A stretch of DNA of 57,337 nucleotides from positions 1 through 57,337 of the forward strand of contig NZ_JAIAZY010000029.1 in NCBI RefSeq assembly GCF_019459225.1, written 5' to 3'. The notes under the pieces are model-generated. The model was not told the DNA's origin. It saw only the letters and a program-made list of their open reading frames with translations, and did not search any database. The stretch comes from Bacillus sp. IITD106. GTDB lineage: Bacteria; Bacillota; Bacilli; Bacillales; Bacillaceae_C. The position numbers were made by a program, and so were the translations under genes. Below are positions 1 through 7,969 of the stretch, piece by piece. The stretch's first letter is position 1. Each line of letters starts with the position of its first letter.

Positions 1-3
1 TAA

Positions 4-33
4 AGACATCCATTTAGTGGGTGTTTTTTTATA
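4..33 (+). terminator. Rho-independent terminator of an upstream operon
   Basis: A GACATCC/GGGTGTT hairpin is followed by a run of T. Its transcription unit lies left of the window. The near-identical hairpin at 293-322 suggests the end of an rRNA operon was duplicated. Confidence 0.75.
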
Positions 34-174
34 TGTATTTTTTAATAGATACCGAAGGTACAGAAGAAAAGAAATAAACACAAGGTAAGCGAGGATCAGG
101 AGGACCAAGAAGATCGAGGAATCAAGGGAGAGAGACTCGGAATGGGCTATGCCCATGAGAATCGAGCGAGCGCA

Positions 175-290
175 GATGACGAAGAGATTCGCCGGTCATC
201 CTGATCCGCAGCCCGAACACGGAAGTTAAGCTCGCGCGCCGATGGTAGTAAGGGGCCTCCCCTTGCAAGAGCAGGACGTTGCCAGGCAAC
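175..290 (+). pseudogene. Degenerate 5S rRNA-like sequence
   Basis: Positions 212-288 match the 3' two thirds of a Bacillus 5S rRNA, including CGAACACGGAAGTTAAGCTC, GCCGATGGTAGT and the 3' strand of helix I, GTTGCCAGGC. Positions 175-186 resemble the normal GATGGCGAAGAGG segment. The 5' strand of helix I is missing, and the stretch between the two conserved blocks is longer and unrelated. Upstream, 93-106 is nearly the reverse complement of 194-207 (one mismatch), and 138-152 forms an ATGGGC/GCCCAT hairpin, so the whole 90-290 segment could fold as one RNA. It could be a decayed 5S gene, or another structured RNA that took over a 5S tail and terminator. As a working 5S rRNA it looks unlikely. 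Confidence 0.55.
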
Positions 291-292
291 CA

Positions 293-322
293 AGGACATC
301 CAATCAGTGGGTGTCTTTTTTT
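293..322 (+). terminator. Terminator after the 5S-like element
   Basis: GACATCC pairs with GGGTGTC and a T-rich run follows. It is almost the same hairpin as the one at 4-33, consistent with duplication of an rRNA-operon end. Confidence 0.75.
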
Positions 323-357
323 GAGTTTAAAAAGTGCCGAAAGGCGTTAAAACCATG

Positions 358-532
358 ATTGGTACCCTTCAGTACATATATTCACCAAGTAAAGGTCACC
401 AATACCGCGATAGGTTCCCTTCAATAAACATTTTCACCAAGTAAAGGTCATCAATATTGAGATTGGTTCCCTTCAGTACATATATTCACCAAGTAAAGGT
501 CACCAATACTGCGATTGATACCCTTCATTACA
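358..532. repeat. 52-bp tandem repeat, three full copies and a partial fourth
   Basis: Copies begin at 358, 410, 462 and 514, an exact 52-bp period. Each starts with ATTGG(T/A)(A/T)CCCTTCA and carries the core TCACCAAGTAAAGGTCA. Within a unit, ATTGGT near the start can pair with ACCAAT near the end, so each copy can form a weak hairpin. The repeats are contiguous with no unique spacers, so they are not a CRISPR array. No coding role is visible. Confidence 0.85.
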
Positions 533-1257
533 AATTAAGAGATAAACGTATCAAACTGAGGGAGTAAAAGAAGGTATTTGTATTTTAAAGCCGGAAAAAT
601 ATACTTTAAAACTAAGGTGATTCGAAATGGATAAAAAGTGTTATTTTTGACTTTGAAATCAATTTTACAAATGGCGGTGGAATAAAAGGGCAATTTCGCT
701 AAGCCTAAATCTCGGACCGTAGTGATACCGTATTTTTTAGCAATCGGACATGCAGCTAATTGATTATTGGTAAATTATTAAATTTACCACGATAAAACTA
801 CAGAAAAAAAGACCAACAAAAGCTTAAGTTGACGTATATGAGAAGATGACTCCTGTTGAATACAGAAATCATCTTCGATGCGGCATGAGCTTTTTAAAAT
901 GTCCTTTACAACGGGTACAGTTAAAATCTGGCTAACCTTATATTATGAACGGGCGCTTTTGTTTAATGTTCAAACTTTTAAAAAAACTGAAAATATGCAA
1001 GTTTCTATTCTTTTCTTGCAAATTTCCGGCTTTTTTCTATTCAAAAAACATACTGCCATAAACAGGATTTTTAAATTGCCAAATACATCATTATACAGGG
1101 ATGTTCGTTCTACTTCTAATTCTTCTCTTAAATGTTGAAACACCCGTTTTTGATAATCTATTGAAATTTCCTTAACCGTTATAAATCCACATTTTCCTGA
1201 CGCTATCCCTATATAAAAGTGAGATATACAATGGTCTAAATGAATGAAAGGCAAAAT
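533..1257. other. Intergenic stretch without a supported gene
   Basis: This stretch is AT-rich. Two overlapping open frames run in opposite directions (878-1138 plus, 970-1254 minus). Neither has a convincing ribosome binding site or recognisable motifs. The minus-strand frame sits just 3' of the DUF899 gene and could be a remnant. No RNA gene or terminator was recognised. Confidence 0.5.
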
Positions 1258-1995
1258 TTACTCATCATACCGATCGTGATGACGCCACCATTTATATGGA
1301 GATGATTGAGCGACCCAGGGTGGGGAATCTTCCCATAATTCTTGTCGTCCAAGTGGTGTAATATCTAGGTAGCTCCAATTGGTACCCAAGGATTCAACCC
1401 CGCGTCTCCAAGTGGAATAAGTATGATATATCTTATTGTCTTTTAATAGAAAAACACTATAGCCGTGTGTTTCCCCTGCCTTAGTTGTTGCGCCAAAATC
1501 ATAATTAAAATCGCTTGAGAATGACGAATACCATGGGAGTGTCCAACCCATTCGGGCTCTAAATGGCTCAATTTTATCAAGTGGTGCTCTAGATATCAAG
1601 ACAAGCGTCGTGTCACGGGCATTTAAATGAGAGGGGTGCCCCATATTATCAACCATCATTGAACAGCCATCGCATCCTTCTTCCCAACTTGGATCAAACA
1701 TAAAGTGGTAAACAATGAGCTGACGTCGGCCATCAAATAAATCATGTAATCCTAAGGTTCCATTTGTTCCATTAAAAATGTAATTTTTCGAAACCTCTAC
1801 CATCGGCAATTGACGTCTTTTGGCGTTCAGCTCATCACGGGCACGTGTAAGTTCCTTTTCCTTCTCTAAAAACGCCTGCTGAGCCTCCTGCCACTCTTTC
1901 CTTGAGACGATTCTGGGGTTATTCATTTCACTGTTTTTAGAAGATATTCCCGTACCTTTTTCAATAGAATGACAGCACTCACGTGATTGGTCCAT
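1258..1995 (-). CDS. DUF899 family thioredoxin-like protein
   Basis: The 245-residue product has the features of the DUF899 (thioredoxin-like) family: an amphipathic N-terminal segment with REWQEAQ-like and KELTRARDEL stretches, then YHFMFDP, the cysteine pair CDGCS, and the C-terminal run of aromatics ending PYKWWRHHDRY. The family has a thioredoxin fold and is usually annotated as a putative oxidoreductase; the substrate is unknown. The ATG at 1995 is preceded by a GGGATGAG-like binding site. An internal start at 1926 (MNNPRIVSRKEW) is also possible, because the first 23 residues are not typical. It is a single cytosolic gene with no operon partner. Confidence 0.8.
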   Translation of the reverse strand: MDQSRECCHSIEKGTGISSKNSEMNNPRIVSRKEWQEAQQAFLEKEKELTRARDELNAKRRQLPMVEVSKNYIFNGTNGTLGLHDLFDGRRQLIVYHFMFDPSWEEGCDGCSMMVDNMGHPSHLNARDTTLVLISRAPLDKIEPFRARMGWTLPWYSSFSSDFNYDFGATTKAGETHGYSVFLLKDNKIYHTYSTWRRGVESLGTNWSYLDITPLGRQELWEDSPPWVAQSSPYKWWRHHDRYDE

Positions 1996-2193
1996 TATCT
2001 CATCCCTTTTCGTTAAGTTAACTATTGATAAAATTTGAATACCTTATGAAAGGTGCATTTTTTGGAAAACTTGTAATAATCTGTTATTGTTGAATTTGAT
2101 TATTGTAATTATTTTCCGTTGTCTAACTAAATTAACAGTTTACTACTCCATAGAAAATTGTCATAGTTATAAAATATACGGTCACTGTTACAT

Positions 2194-2724
2194 TTAAGTC
2201 AAGCTTTTTTCTGCAATAACGCACCCCACACGTGCAGTTGCAAGATCTTCCATCAAGATTTTCTTAACCGTAAAGCCGTTGCTCTGCAATATTTCAGGTA
2301 AAGATCCTGGCGATGGCTGTGTTTGAAGGTTTATTGACTGAAAGAAGAGGTATAGCTCACCGTATGGTGCAATACAGCTTTTAATTAATTCAAACTCTAG
2401 GGCAGATTGCTGACGCCAGAACACTCCTACGTTGAATGCAAAGATCTTGTCGAACCAACCTTCGACAAGATCAGCCTCATGTAAGGAGACTGTTTGAAAC
2501 GATGCAGTACCGATATCGATGTGATCGGCGTTCCGTTTTCTGGCCATCTCGATCATTTTCAGTGATCGGTCAATTGCCACTATTTTACCTGTTTCTAATT
2601 TCTCACAGACCAAGGAGACCGCAACACCGTGACCACATCCGATTTCAAGCACACGGTGATCGGGCTGAATATTCATGGTATCCACAGCCCACACAAGCCG
2701 TTCCGCTGGTCTATGCCTATTCAT
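2194..2724 (-). CDS. Class I SAM-dependent methyltransferase
   Basis: The glycine-rich SAM-binding motif VLEIGCGHGVAVSLV is followed by the acidic end of strand 2 (IVAIDRS) and a later FDKIFAFNVGVFW segment, as in class I methyltransferases of the UbiE/small-molecule type. The substrate cannot be told. An open frame extends upstream to 2838, but the start at 2724 is preferred: its ATG overlaps the stop of the SDR gene by eight bases and has GGAG eight bases ahead. The product is then 176 residues. It is the second gene of a two-gene operon and is probably translated by coupling to the SDR gene. Confidence 0.75.
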   Translation of the reverse strand: MNRHRPAERLVWAVDTMNIQPDHRVLEIGCGHGVAVSLVCEKLETGKIVAIDRSLKMIEMARKRNADHIDIGTASFQTVSLHEADLVEGWFDKIFAFNVGVFWRQQSALEFELIKSCIAPYGELYLFFQSINLQTQPSPGSLPEILQSNGFTVKKILMEDLATARVGCVIAEKSLT

Positions 2725-3526
2725 CCTGCACTCCATTCGGTTGGTCTTCAACCGTGATGTCGCTAAAACCATACTCCTTAGCGAGGTCAGCAACTGTAAT
2801 TGTTCGCCCCGCGTGGCGCTTGACGTCGGGATCTTCAAGCAGAGCTTTCACTGCACGGCCAGGGAACTCGACGGAATCGCTTCCAGGAGGATGTTCACCA
2901 AGTGCCGCAATAATCGCCTCAGTACGTGTAAAACCAGGAGAAACCGCTAACGCTGTTACGCCATGCGGACTTAGATCATGAGCAAGAGAGTGCGCGAGAC
3001 GACTTACGCTGTTCATGGCCAAGTCATAAAAAAGATTTCCCATAACCTTTGTATTGGGGTCCGTATAGCCTGTTAGCACTGCAAGACCTCCCCGCTCAAT
3101 CAGAAGTGGTGCTGCATACCACGCAGCCACTAGATGGCTTCGAACGCCGATGTCGATCATGTTCCGCCAGTTCTCCAGCGAAAGTGTCCAAAATGGACCT
3201 TTCTGGAAGGGAAGAGCATTTCCATTACATGCGTTCGCAACAAGTAGATCAAGACCTCCGTGTTCGCTACGAATTTGCTCAAAAAGTTCCGCCACTGCTC
3301 GGTCGTCGGTATGGTCAAGGGGAATTGCGATTCCTTGTCCCCCCCTCTCGATTACCTGTTCAGCAGTATCCTCCACAGTTCCAGGCAATTCTGATATTTT
3401 ATTATTTCGGGTTTCGCGGTCAGTAACATAGACAGTCATACCAGCTTCGCCGAGCACTAAAGCGATGCCCCGCCCGATACCACGCGCAGCACCGGTAACG
3501 ACAGCTACTGGGGATTTTTGGTTCAA
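2717..3526 (-). CDS. Short-chain dehydrogenase/reductase family protein
   Basis: The N-terminus carries the cofactor motif TGAARGIG and the NAG-like VANACNG. The C-terminal half has HDLSPHGVTALAVSPGFTRTE, typical of SDRs of the DHRS1 type. The active site is unusual. The usual YxxxK reads Y-D-L-A-M (FYDLAMN), so the catalytic lysine is methionine, and the usual catalytic serine region reads VLTGYTD. The fold and cofactor site look intact, but normal SDR chemistry is doubtful. It is 269 residues long and first in an operon with the methyltransferase; a GGAGG-type site precedes the ATG. Confidence 0.8.
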   Translation of the reverse strand: MNQKSPVAVVTGAARGIGRGIALVLGEAGMTVYVTDRETRNNKISELPGTVEDTAEQVIERGGQGIAIPLDHTDDRAVAELFEQIRSEHGGLDLLVANACNGNALPFQKGPFWTLSLENWRNMIDIGVRSHLVAAWYAAPLLIERGGLAVLTGYTDPNTKVMGNLFYDLAMNSVSRLAHSLAHDLSPHGVTALAVSPGFTRTEAIIAALGEHPPGSDSVEFPGRAVKALLEDPDVKRHAGRTITVADLAKEYGFSDITVEDQPNGVQDE

Positions 3527-3706
3527 AGTAACTCCTCCTTAACCATTCCTCTTTTTTAACCTAGTAACATCTATTTTATACTTGATTGAATCAAGATGCT
3601 TCTTCTAGATTGCTATCTTTTAAATCCTATAAAGTAGCAAGTATGCAGGGCTTATTCAAAAAAATTGTATCCCGAGATGATCAAGCTAATTAAAATAATT
3701 AATCGC

Positions 3707-3757
3707 AATAATATAAGCCATTTTAATCTAGCCCTTTTCAAAATGGCTTATATTATT
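3707..3757. repeat. Perfect 18-bp inverted repeat between divergent genes
   Basis: The arms at 3707-3724 and 3740-3757 are exact reverse complements (AATAATATAAGCCATTTT) around a 15-base loop. The element lies in the 498-bp gap between the SDR gene (leftward) and the NlpC/P60 gene (rightward). Because it sits upstream of both genes, a terminator role is not obvious. A miniature mobile element or an RNA hairpin in a leader are alternatives. I see nothing else definite in 3527-4024. Confidence 0.7.
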
Positions 3758-4024
3758 TGTTGTAAAAGTAAATTAACATTTGGCTTCCAAAATACACTCA
3801 TACTTTCATAGCAACATGGGTACAATTATGAGCTCCGATTCATTCCTGTATGTATCCGATTCGAAGCTGGGCAGAGTAAATACCACAGTTTCCTTATTAA
3901 AATAAAATAAAACACTTAACCTTTATGTAACTATTTTTAACCAATAAGAAACCAATGCTTTCTTTAAATTGTTTATGATGTCATTAGAAAGAAAAAAACA
4001 ATAAAAAAGAAAGAGGGATTTGTA

Positions 4025-4504
4025 ATGGAAATGGGGATCTCAGTAAAAAAATCATCATGGGTGATCGCAGTGGTAACCGCACTAGCACTACTATTTTCAT
4101 CTTTGTTTAGCTTGAATGCGGATGCTGCAGCACAAACAAATGGGGATAAGGTTGCGGCATATGCGCAGACGTTGAAAGGGAAGCCGTATAAGTGGGGTGG
4201 AACGACAGAAAAAGGATTTGATGCTTCTGGTTTTACACAATATGTGTATACCAAAAGTGTAAAAGTCAATTTACCACGTACGAGCGCTGATCAATTTAAA
4301 AAAGGAAAAAGCGTTAATTTGAAAGATTTAAAGCCAGGGGATTTAGTGTTCTACAAAACTAATGGAAAATCTGTTTCATTTGTCGGTATTTATGTAGGAA
4401 AGCAACAATTCATCGGGGCTACATCCAGTGGAGTTAGAGTCCAATCGATGAACCTTGATTACTGGAAGACTAAGTATGTAGGAGCAAAAAGAATCGTAAA
4501 CTAA
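4025..4504 (+). CDS. Secreted NlpC/P60-domain protein, apparently catalytically dead
   Basis: The 159-residue product starts with a signal peptide: basic N-terminus, hydrophobic core at residues 13-30, cleavage near ADAAA. A single NlpC/P60 domain follows: VAAYAQTLKGKPYKWGG, LPRTSADQF, DLKPGDLVFY, VGIYVG. Active members are cysteine endopeptidases that cut peptidoglycan stem peptides. Here the motif normally reading DCSGF is DASGF (codon GCT), and the normal HVGIYVG is FVGIYVG (codon TTT). Catalytic Cys and His are therefore both replaced, while the rest of the domain is well kept. It could bind cell wall or regulate an active hydrolase. The AGAGGGA binding site fits the ATG at 4025. Confidence 0.85.
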   Translation: MEMGISVKKSSWVIAVVTALALLFSSLFSLNADAAAQTNGDKVAAYAQTLKGKPYKWGGTTEKGFDASGFTQYVYTKSVKVNLPRTSADQFKKGKSVNLKDLKPGDLVFYKTNGKSVSFVGIYVGKQQFIGATSSGVRVQSMNLDYWKTKYVGAKRIVN

Positions 4505-4529
4505 AACCACTTTTACAGGAGAGTCTAGC

Positions 4530-4643
4530 ATGAAAAGGGCAAAAATTAAGGAGTTTCTTCACTATCTCATCTATATAATTATGACAGTGTCCCTTTTCGG
4601 GATAATCACTCTCCTGGTAGTATTTATGTTTATCCATTCCTGA
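4530..4643 (+). CDS. Small membrane protein, 37 residues
   Basis: AGGAGAG lies about eight bases before the ATG. The product has a short basic N-terminus (MKRAKIKEF) followed by one long hydrophobic segment ending FMFIHS. It starts 26 bases after the NlpC/P60 gene and may be co-transcribed. No family is recognised. An inverted pair, CAGGAGAGT near 4516 and ACTCTCCTG near 4609, spans the start region and could mask the binding site. Confidence 0.5.
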   Translation: MKRAKIKEFLHYLIYIIMTVSLFGIITLLVVFMFIHS

Positions 4644-4723
4644 TCCTTGTAGAGAAATTCTACGGGGATTTTTATTTTTGCAATAAACTTTAACGTCGAT
4701 TTAATTTTATGCGCAGATAAACC

Positions 4724-4752
4724 TTGATTTTTCGTATTGAACCTAGTATAAT
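4724..4752 (+). promoter_or_regulatory. Sigma-A-type promoter for the tRNA genes
   Basis: TTGATT (4724-4729) and TATAAT (4747-4752) are separated by exactly 17 bases and lie about 80 bases upstream of tRNA-fMet. Confidence 0.65.
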
Positions 4753-4834
4753 TAGTTTTGTTGCACAATTGATTGGTCGAATACATTCAGAGAATTCTTC
4801 TTCGGAGCTAGATCAAGATTATACTTTTTATCGT

Positions 4835-4908
<74 letters not shown>

Positions 4909-4931
4909 TCTTATTTTATCGGCAAGGAATA

Positions 4932-5007
4932 GGTCCCGTGGTGTAGCGGTTAACATGCCTGCCTGTCACGCAGGAGATCGCGGGTTCGATTCCCGTCGGG
5001 ACCGCCA
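4932..5007 (+). tRNA. tRNA-Asp (GTC)
   Basis: Acceptor GGTCCCG pairs with CGGGACC, the anticodon loop is CTGTCAC (anticodon GTC), the T arm contains GGTTCGATTCC, and CCA is encoded at 5005-5007. It lies 23 bases after tRNA-fMet in the same transcript. Confidence 0.95.
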
Positions 5008-5023
5008 TATTTAATGTAAAATG

Positions 5024-5050
5024 AAAACGAAACTTAGTTTCGTTTTTTTT
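5024..5050 (+). terminator. Terminator of the tRNA operon
   Basis: AAACGAAAC/GTTTCGTTT forms a hairpin followed by eight T, just before tsaE. Confidence 0.8.
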
Positions 5051-5079
5051 CATATTATCACCTAAAAGGGAGAGCTCGT

Positions 5080-5550
5080 ATGGGAACCTTTGAGCTGAAA
5101 TCGAATAGTCCCGAAGAGACGTATGCTATTGCAAAGAGCTTGGGAAAATTACTCAAAAAAAACGATATTTTGTTGCTAGAAGGAGACTTAGGAGCAGGAA
5201 AGACTACTTTTACAAAAGGTCTTGCTTCTGGTTTGGACATTCATAAAAATGTAAATAGTCCTACTTTTACCATTATAAAAGAATATAATGGCAGGCTCCC
5301 ACTTTATCATATGGACGTGTATCGAGTAGAGGATGCTTTTGAAGATTTAGGACTTGATGAATATTTTTATAATGATGGGGTAACAGTGATTGAATGGGCT
5401 CATATTATAGAAGAACAACTGCCACCCGAACATCTCTCCGTTTATATTTATCGCAATGGTGACGATGAACGATTGTTAAAATTTGTACCCGTTGGGGCAA
5501 GATATGAAGCCTTATGTAAGGAGTTATTCAATGAAAATTTTAGCGATTGA
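5080..5550 (+). CDS. tsaE: tRNA threonylcarbamoyladenosine biosynthesis ATPase TsaE
   Basis: TsaE is the ATPase that drives the TsaB-TsaD complex in making t6A at position 37 of ANN-decoding tRNAs. The 156-residue protein has the Walker A motif GDLGAGKTT at about residues 35-43, the conserved NSPTFTIIKEY block, HMDVYRVE, and the VIEWA motif. The ATG at 5080 follows an AAAGGGAGAG binding site. It is first in the tsaE-tsaB-rimI-tsaD operon, and its 3' end overlaps tsaB by 20 bases. Length and context match Bacillus YdiB. Confidence 0.95.
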   Translation: MGTFELKSNSPEETYAIAKSLGKLLKKNDILLLEGDLGAGKTTFTKGLASGLDIHKNVNSPTFTIIKEYNGRLPLYHMDVYRVEDAFEDLGLDEYFYNDGVTVIEWAHIIEEQLPPEHLSVYIYRNGDDERLLKFVPVGARYEALCKELFNENFSD

Positions 5551-6232
5551 TACTTCCAATGATGTTCTCGGAATTGCACTTTTAAGTGAAGAGAAAATAA
5601 TTGGGGAATACATCACAAATATGAAAAAAAATCATAGTGTCCGTGTCATGCCAGCTATTGAGCGATTGCTTGCGGATTGTGAAACGGACACGGAAGATTT
5701 AAATAAGATTGTTGTCGCACAAGGTCCAGGCTCATATACAGGTGTACGAATTGGTGTAACGATTGCCAAAACAATGGCTTGGAGCTTAGGAATTCCATTA
5801 GTTGGAGTATCAAGTCTTGCAGTACTAGCGGCAGCTCCCCGGTATTTTTTAGGGCTTATTTGCCCTTTATTTGATGCGAGAAGAGGGTTAATTTATACGG
5901 GATTATATAAGTATGAGAATGGTGTTTTAGTTAATGTCTTGGAAGATAGAAATATCTTGGCGAGTGAATGGACTGAAACGTTAAAATCATATGGAGAACC
6001 GATTTTATTTATAGGAAATGATATTCCAATTCATAAAGATACCTTCAAAAGAGAATTGGAAGATAAGGCTTTTTTTGCTCAAATCTCTGAACAGAATCCA
6101 AGACCGGGTGAGCTAGGATTGTTGGGTATAAATCTTCCAGCCGTAGATATACATTCTTTTACTCCTAATTATCTGCGCCTAGTCGAGGCTGAAGCGAAAT
6201 GGCTGGAAAAACAGGAGCGGAAAAATGATTAA
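5531..6232 (+). CDS. tsaB: t6A biosynthesis protein TsaB
   Basis: TsaB is a non-catalytic paralogue of TsaD that scaffolds the t6A transferase complex. The ASKHA-fold start MKILAIDTSND and the signature GPGSYTGVRIG near residue 70 identify it. The frame is open from 5483, but the ATG at 5531 is preferred because AAGGAG lies just ahead of it and the family begins with the K-I-L-A-I-D strand. The product is 233 residues. It overlaps tsaE by 20 and rimI by 8 bases, so translation is probably coupled. Confidence 0.95.
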   Translation: MKILAIDTSNDVLGIALLSEEKIIGEYITNMKKNHSVRVMPAIERLLADCETDTEDLNKIVVAQGPGSYTGVRIGVTIAKTMAWSLGIPLVGVSSLAVLAAAPRYFLGLICPLFDARRGLIYTGLYKYENGVLVNVLEDRNILASEWTETLKSYGEPILFIGNDIPIHKDTFKRELEDKAFFAQISEQNPRPGELGLLGINLPAVDIHSFTPNYLRLVEAEAKWLEKQERKND

Positions 6233-6692
6233 AAATGGGCAAGATACTTGTGAAGTTACGTTTCGGCTTGCGACGGAAGAAGATATAGAAAGTCTCGTCG
6301 ACATTGAACAAAAATCTTTTACTGTTCCGTGGCCAAAAGAAGCTTTTTATCAAGATATCATCAGTAATCGATTCGCTGTTTACTTAATAATGGAATGCGA
6401 TGGGGAAGTATGTGGATATTGCGGTGTTTGGCTTGTTATGGATGAGGCGCATATTACGAACATTGCTGTTTTGCCAAAATATCGTGGGCGCAAGCTTGGA
6501 GAAGCGTTGTTAAGAAGAATGATTTCTTTAGCACAGGAAGCAGGAACAAAAACAATGACCCTGGAAGTCCGAGTTAGTAATACTCCAGCTAGATCTCTGT
6601 ATAAAAAATTGGGTTTTCAAGAAGGCGGCATCAGAAAGAACTATTACACAGACAACCATGAAGATGCCATTGTGATGTGGGTGAAGATATGA
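6225..6692 (+). CDS. rimI: Ribosomal protein S18-alanine N-acetyltransferase RimI
   Basis: This is a GNAT acetyltransferase, about 155 residues, with the order expected of the fold: an N-terminal [20 protein letters not shown], the beta-bulge [15 protein letters not shown] that binds acetyl-CoA pyrophosphate, and the C-terminal [23 protein letters not shown]. RimI acetylates the N-terminal alanine of ribosomal protein S18 in E. coli; the Bacillus target is inferred from homology. It sits between tsaB and tsaD, overlapping both, as in B. subtilis ydiD. Confidence 0.92.
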   Translation: MIKNGQDTCEVTFRLATEEDIESLVDIEQKSFTVPWPKEAFYQDIISNRFAVYLIMECDGEVCGYCGVWLVMDEAHITNIAVLPKYRGRKLGEALLRRMISLAQEAGTKTMTLEVRVSNTPARSLYKKLGFQEGGIRKNYYTDNHEDAIVMWVKI

Positions 6693-7711
6693 AAAATGAT
6701 TTATTTGTATTAGGGATTGAAACTAGCTGCGACGAAACAGCAGCATCGATTGTAAAAAATGGGACAGAAATCATTTCCAATGTTGTTGCTTCACAAATTG
6801 AGAGTCATAAACGATTTGGTGGAGTCGTTCCAGAACTTGCATCAAGGCACCATGTTGAACAAATGACTATTGTAATAGAAGAAGCGTTGAAACAAGCAAA
6901 TGTTTCTATAAAGGATATTGATGCCATAGCTGTTACAGAAGGTCCAGGTTTAGTCGGAGCTTTACTTGTCGGCGTTAATGCAGCAAAGGCACTTGCCTTT
7001 TCACATAAAATACCAATCGTTCCGGTTCATCATATTGCAGGACATATTTATGCGAACCGTCTTATTACAGAATTAACATTTCCATTAATATCGCTTGTTG
7101 TTTCTGGTGGCCATACAGAGCTGGTTTATATGGAGAAGAACGGATCCTTCAGAGTGATAGGGGAAACCCTTGATGATGCAGCAGGAGAAGCATATGATAA
7201 AGTAGCTCGAACCTTGCAGCTTCCGTATCCTGGAGGGCCACATATTGACAGACTTGCACATGAAGGAACCCCCAATATTGATTTACCAAGAGCATGGCTT
7301 GAGGAAGGATCGTATGATTTTAGCTTTAGCGGTCTGAAATCAGCTGTAATCAACACTCTTCACAATGCTGAACAAAGAGGCGATACCGTTAGCCCTGAAG
7401 ATTTAGCGGCAAGTTTTCAAGCGAGTGTGGTAGAAGTCTTAACGGAAAAAACGGTTCGTGCTGCAAAAGAATACAATGTTCGCCAAGTTCTTTTAGCTGG
7501 TGGAGTGGCTGCTAATAAAGGGCTGCGGCACTCTTTAACGGCCGTATTTAAAAAAGAACCGGAGATCGAGCTTGTCATTCCGCCACTTTTTCTATGTACA
7601 GATAACGCTGCCATGATTGCAGCGGCTGGCAGCATATTATTTGAAATGGGAAAAAGAGGGACGATGGAAATGAATGCTCATCCCGGTTTGGATATTGAGC
7701 AAGTTTTTTAA
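6689..7711 (+). CDS. tsaD: tRNA N6-threonylcarbamoyl transferase TsaD
   Basis: TsaD transfers the threonylcarbamoyl group from TC-AMP to A37 of tRNA. The ASKHA ATPase core starts [15 protein letters not shown]; the metal-binding HHIAGH lies near residue 115, then [12 protein letters not shown], and [13 protein letters not shown] near the end. The frame also offers a GTG at 6677 inside rimI. The ATG at 6689 fits the family start better, giving 340 residues. It is the last gene of the operon and ends just before a strong terminator. It was formerly called gcp/ydiE. Confidence 0.95.
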   Translation: MKNDLFVLGIETSCDETAASIVKNGTEIISNVVASQIESHKRFGGVVPELASRHHVEQMTIVIEEALKQANVSIKDIDAIAVTEGPGLVGALLVGVNAAKALAFSHKIPIVPVHHIAGHIYANRLITELTFPLISLVVSGGHTELVYMEKNGSFRVIGETLDDAAGEAYDKVARTLQLPYPGGPHIDRLAHEGTPNIDLPRAWLEEGSYDFSFSGLKSAVINTLHNAEQRGDTVSPEDLAASFQASVVEVLTEKTVRAAKEYNVRQVLLAGGVAANKGLRHSLTAVFKKEPEIELVIPPLFLCTDNAAMIAAAGSILFEMGKRGTMEMNAHPGLDIEQVF

Positions 7712-7730
7712 AATCAAAAAACACTACTCT

Positions 7731-7760
7731 AATGGCTTGGAATTTTTCCGAGCCATTTTT
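7731..7760 (+). terminator. Terminator of the tsaE-tsaD operon
   Basis: AATGGCTTGG pairs with CCGAGCCATT around a short loop and runs into T5. Confidence 0.85.
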
Positions 7761-7788
7761 AAATATTGTAAATAAGTACGTAATTTAA

Positions 7789-7944
7789 TGTGGATAAGTT
7801 GTGGATATTCTTCTCGAAGAAACGAGTAATCCCAACTATACAGCTTTAATTGTGGATAAAACCATCTTTCTTTGTGGATACTGTGGAAAAGTCTTGTGAT
7901 AACTTTATTTGCGTTATTATTTCTGTGAATAAGGTTGTGGAAAA
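7789..7944. promoter_or_regulatory. Cluster of DnaA-box-like 9-mers
   Basis: Two perfect boxes (TGTGGATAA, the complement of TTATCCACA) lie at 7789-7797 and 7851-7859. One-mismatch versions lie at 7800-7808, 7873-7881, 7882-7890, 7924-7932 and 7936-7944. All seven have the same orientation within 156 bp. The stretch lies between the converging ends of tsaD and the ABC-F gene, so it is not a promoter. DnaA-box clusters away from oriC are known in B. subtilis and help restrain initiation by titrating DnaA; as I recall one is beside gcp/tsaD. Confidence 0.75.
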
Positions 7945-7969
7945 GAGAACAGCACCCATTACAGGTGCT
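7941..7969 (-). terminator. Terminator of the ABC-F gene
   Basis: Read on the minus strand, AGCACC and GGTGCT form a stem that begins at the stop codon and is followed by a T-rich GTTCTCTTTT tail. Confidence 0.6.

Noticed and set aside
358-532. CRISPR array
   Set aside because: The 52-bp units are directly contiguous without variable spacers, and no cas gene is present.
878-1138. 86-codon open frame on the plus strand
   Set aside because: No ribosome binding site and no motif; it overlaps an opposite open frame and lies in AT-rich sequence.
970-1254. 94-codon open frame on the minus strand after the DUF899 gene
   Set aside because: No recognisable domain and weak start context; possibly a remnant but not supportable as a gene.
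2436-2981. 181-codon plus-strand frame opposite the SDR/methyltransferase genes
   Set aside because: It is a shadow of two well-supported minus-strand genes.
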